DNA from: an uncultured Alistipes sp.
GTDB taxonomy: Bacteria; Bacteroidota; Bacteroidia; Bacteroidales; Rikenellaceae
Assembly (NCBI GenBank): GCA_900766655.1
Contig: CAAFWE010000043.1
Span: 1 to 6,631, forward strand
Direction of reading: 5' to 3'
Length of the DNA stretch: 6,631 bases
Positions 5,149 to 6,631 of the stretch are shown in pieces. The position numbers and the translations under genes were made by a program. The notes below the pieces were generated by a model, which was not told the origin of the DNA, did no database searches, and saw only the letters and a list, made by a program, of their open reading frames with translations. The first letter of the stretch is position 1, and each line of letters opens with the position of its first letter.

Positions 5149-6585
5149 ATGGAGTATCGTTCAAGGGATAAAGAGTCGCTTTTTGGCAGCGTCGACCGTA
5201 TTGCGGTGCTGCTCTACCTACTGCTCGTTGCAATAGGTATTGTGGCTGTATTCTCGGCTTCGTGGGTAGATGGCGACGAGAATTTCTTCTCGTTCTCGCA
5301 CAACTACATCAAGCAGATTGTATTCTTGGGATTGTCGCTTGTGGTGGGTGTCGTCATAATGTTGCTCGACCGCAGCTTGTGGCACAAGATAGCCTACTTC
5401 CTCTATGGCGCAGCCATAATCGCACTCATAGGCACTCGACTCTTTGGTCGCACCGTAAATGGTGCTACAGCGTGGTTTGAGCTGGGCCCAATACGCCTCC
5501 AAACGATGGAGTTCGCCAAGATTGCCATTGCGCTGGCCACCGCACGACTGATGAGCGAATATAGCTTCTCGATAACCTCGTTCCGCAGTCTGGTCAAGTG
5601 TGGACTGCTGCTCTTTGTGCCTCTGGTCATCACCTATTGGCAGAACGATACGGGTTCGGGATTGGTGCTTTGCTCTTTTGTCTTTATGCTCTATCGCGAG
5701 GGGTTGAACAAGTGGTTCTGCATACCTATAATCTTTATTGCAGCACTCTTCTTGCTCTCGTTCCTCTACTCGCCTACGATATTGTTGGTGGCACTTATCT
5801 TGGTGTTCACCCTCTCGGAGTGTTTCGCCAATCGCAACTGGAAGGAGGGAGTAATATACCTCGCCTCACTCTTTGGCGGTAGCACCGCACTATTCCTACT
5901 CTCGAATGTTATATTCACAGCCTCGATAAGCTACTATAGCGTACTCCTCGCCTCGTCTCTACTCTCGTTGGTGGGCGTTATAGTCTATGCCTATCGCACA
6001 CGCCTGCGTAATATATATATAATGGTATTGCTCTTTGTGGTGTCGGTGTTCATTTCGCCTACATCGAATGCGATGTTCAATGTGATGAAACCTCACCAGC
6101 AGAACCGCATCAAGACCTTCCTCGGCATCACAAACGACCTCTCGCTCAACTACAATGTCAACCAATCGAAGATTGCTATTGGCTCGGGCGGACTCTTTGG
6201 TAAGGGCTATCTGCAAGGGTCGCATATCCGCTACGGATTGGTGCCAGAGAAGCATACCGATTTCATATTCTGCACCATCGGCGAGGAGTTCGGCTTTGTG
6301 GGTACAATGTTTGTGCTGGCTGTGATGTTGGCCTTCATTCTGCGACTTATGCGTATGGGCGACCGCCAACGCGAGACCTTTGGACGCGTCTATTGCTATA
6401 TCGTGGCATCGATTATGCTCTTCCACACCCTTATTAATGTGGGTATGACTATCGGCCTTGTACCCGTTATGGGAATCCCTCTGCCACTCATATCGTATGG
6501 TGGCTCATCGTTGTTGGCCTTCTCGGTGATGATATTTATAGCGTTTGCCTTCGACGCACAGACGGTGCGCGATGTGAATGTGTAG
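5149..6585 (+). CDS. rodA: RodA, SEDS-family peptidoglycan glycosyltransferase
   Basis: Integral membrane enzyme that polymerises lipid II into glycan strands and forms a complex with PBP2. The 478-residue product carries the SEDS signatures: NGATAWFELGPIRLQTMEFAKIA at about 104-126, QQNRIKTFL at 317-325, SKIAIGSGGLFGKGYLQGS at 340-358, EKHTDFIFCTIGEEFGFVG at 367-385 with Asp371 matching the essential aspartate, and VGMTIGLVPVMGIPLPLISYGGSSL at 431-455. The protein is about 100 residues longer than E. coli RodA. The excess lies between DTGSGLV (167-173) and QQNRIKTFL, where about six hydrophobic segments are seen instead of about two. RodA rather than FtsW because it directly follows PBP2 in an mre operon. 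It starts 11 bases after mrdA with only a weak GAAAGAG before the ATG. Confidence 0.95.
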   Translation: MEYRSRDKESLFGSVDRIAVLLYLLLVAIGIVAVFSASWVDGDENFFSFSHNYIKQIVFLGLSLVVGVVIMLLDRSLWHKIAYFLYGAAIIALIGTRLFGRTVNGATAWFELGPIRLQTMEFAKIAIALATARLMSEYSFSITSFRSLVKCGLLLFVPLVITYWQNDTGSGLVLCSFVFMLYREGLNKWFCIPIIFIAALFLLSFLYSPTILLVALILVFTLSECFANRNWKEGVIYLASLFGGSTALFLLSNVIFTASISYYSVLLASSLLSLVGVIVYAYRTRLRNIYIMVLLFVVSVFISPTSNAMFNVMKPHQQNRIKTFLGITNDLSLNYNVNQSKIAIGSGGLFGKGYLQGSHIRYGLVPEKHTDFIFCTIGEEFGFVGTMFVLAVMLAFILRLMRMGDRQRETFGRVYCYIVASIMLFHTLINVGMTIGLVPVMGIPLPLISYGGSSLLAFSVMIFIAFAFDAQTVRDVNV

Positions 6586-6596
6586 AAGGCAGGGAC

Positions 6597-6621
6597 ATAG
6601 GATAGGATAGGATAGGATAGG
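6597..6621. repeat. Five tandem copies of the pentanucleotide ATAGG
   Basis: Beginning 12 bases after the rodA stop, ATAGG is repeated five times without error (equally GATAG or GGATA in another register). It lies outside any gene visible here. Short tandem repeats of this kind can change copy number by slippage. Its role, if any, depends on the sequence beyond the window. Confidence 0.9.
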
Positions 6622-6631
6622 AATACTCCTA
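6618..6631 (+). terminator. Start of an inverted repeat after rodA, possibly an operon terminator (cut by window edge)
   Basis: TAGGA (6618-6622) and TCCTA (6627-6631) are exact inverted repeats around ATAC, and the window ends on the last paired base. If the sequence continues as TCCTATCC and onward, the ATAGG array would form the left arm of a much longer stem, as in an intrinsic terminator for the rodA transcript. Only five pairs are visible, so this is tentative. Confidence 0.35.

Noticed and set aside
4175..5233. 352-codon minus-strand open frame opposite mrdA and the start of rodA
   Set aside because: No domain is recognised, it crosses the mrdA-rodA junction, and it has no promoter or ribosome site. 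The plus-strand frame carries complete PBP2 catalytic motifs.
1..6631. CRISPR array, tRNA, rRNA, prophage or defence genes
   Set aside because: No spaced direct repeats, no tRNA-like cloverleaf with CCA-type acceptor, and no rRNA or phage sequence were recognised; all coding space is taken by pgi and the five elongasome genes.

Overview
The window looks like chromosome of a Bacteroidota bacterium, most likely order Bacteroidales. The basis is the TAnnTTTG-type -7 promoter boxes, the general lack of Shine-Dalgarno sites, the contiguous mreB-mreC-mreD-PBP2-rodA order, and protein features typical of that phylum. These features include a short PGI with the SKSGTTTEPAIAFR motif, an MreB whose C-terminal half reads like Bacteroidales MreB, and a long RodA. 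Heavy use of TCG serine codons and a roughly balanced GC content would suit an Alistipes-like (Rikenellaceae) genome, but genus cannot be fixed from this stretch.

Layout: 1-579 is the N-terminal 193 codons of glucose-6-phosphate isomerase (pgi) on the minus strand, running off the left edge. 580-736 is a divergent promoter region. It has two mirror-image TATCTTTG boxes, one per strand, flanking a perfect 20-bp palindrome. 737-1756 is mreB. 1757-1973 is an unusual non-coding stretch that forms a 209-bp terminally inverted, highly structured element, ending exactly at the mreC start codon. 1974-2792 is mreC, 2806-3312 mreD, 3320-5137 the elongation-specific class B penicillin-binding protein PBP2 (mrdA) and 5149-6585 the SEDS glycosyltransferase rodA. 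After rodA come five tandem ATAGG units and the start of an inverted repeat that the window edge cuts off.

The five plus-strand genes make up a complete core of the cell-elongation machine (elongasome, Rod complex). MreB is the cytoplasmic actin-like filament. MreC and MreD are the membrane scaffold that couples it to PBP2. RodA polymerises glycan strands and PBP2 cross-links them. Gaps of 13, 7 and 11 bases between mreC, mreD, mrdA and rodA indicate one transcript. The only large gap is the 217 bases between mreB and mreC, which hold the repeat element.

No new multi-gene system is visible; the genes are ordinary housekeeping genes. The parts worth a second look are non-coding: the structured element at the mreB-mreC junction, the palindrome between the divergent promoters, and the pentanucleotide repeat after rodA.
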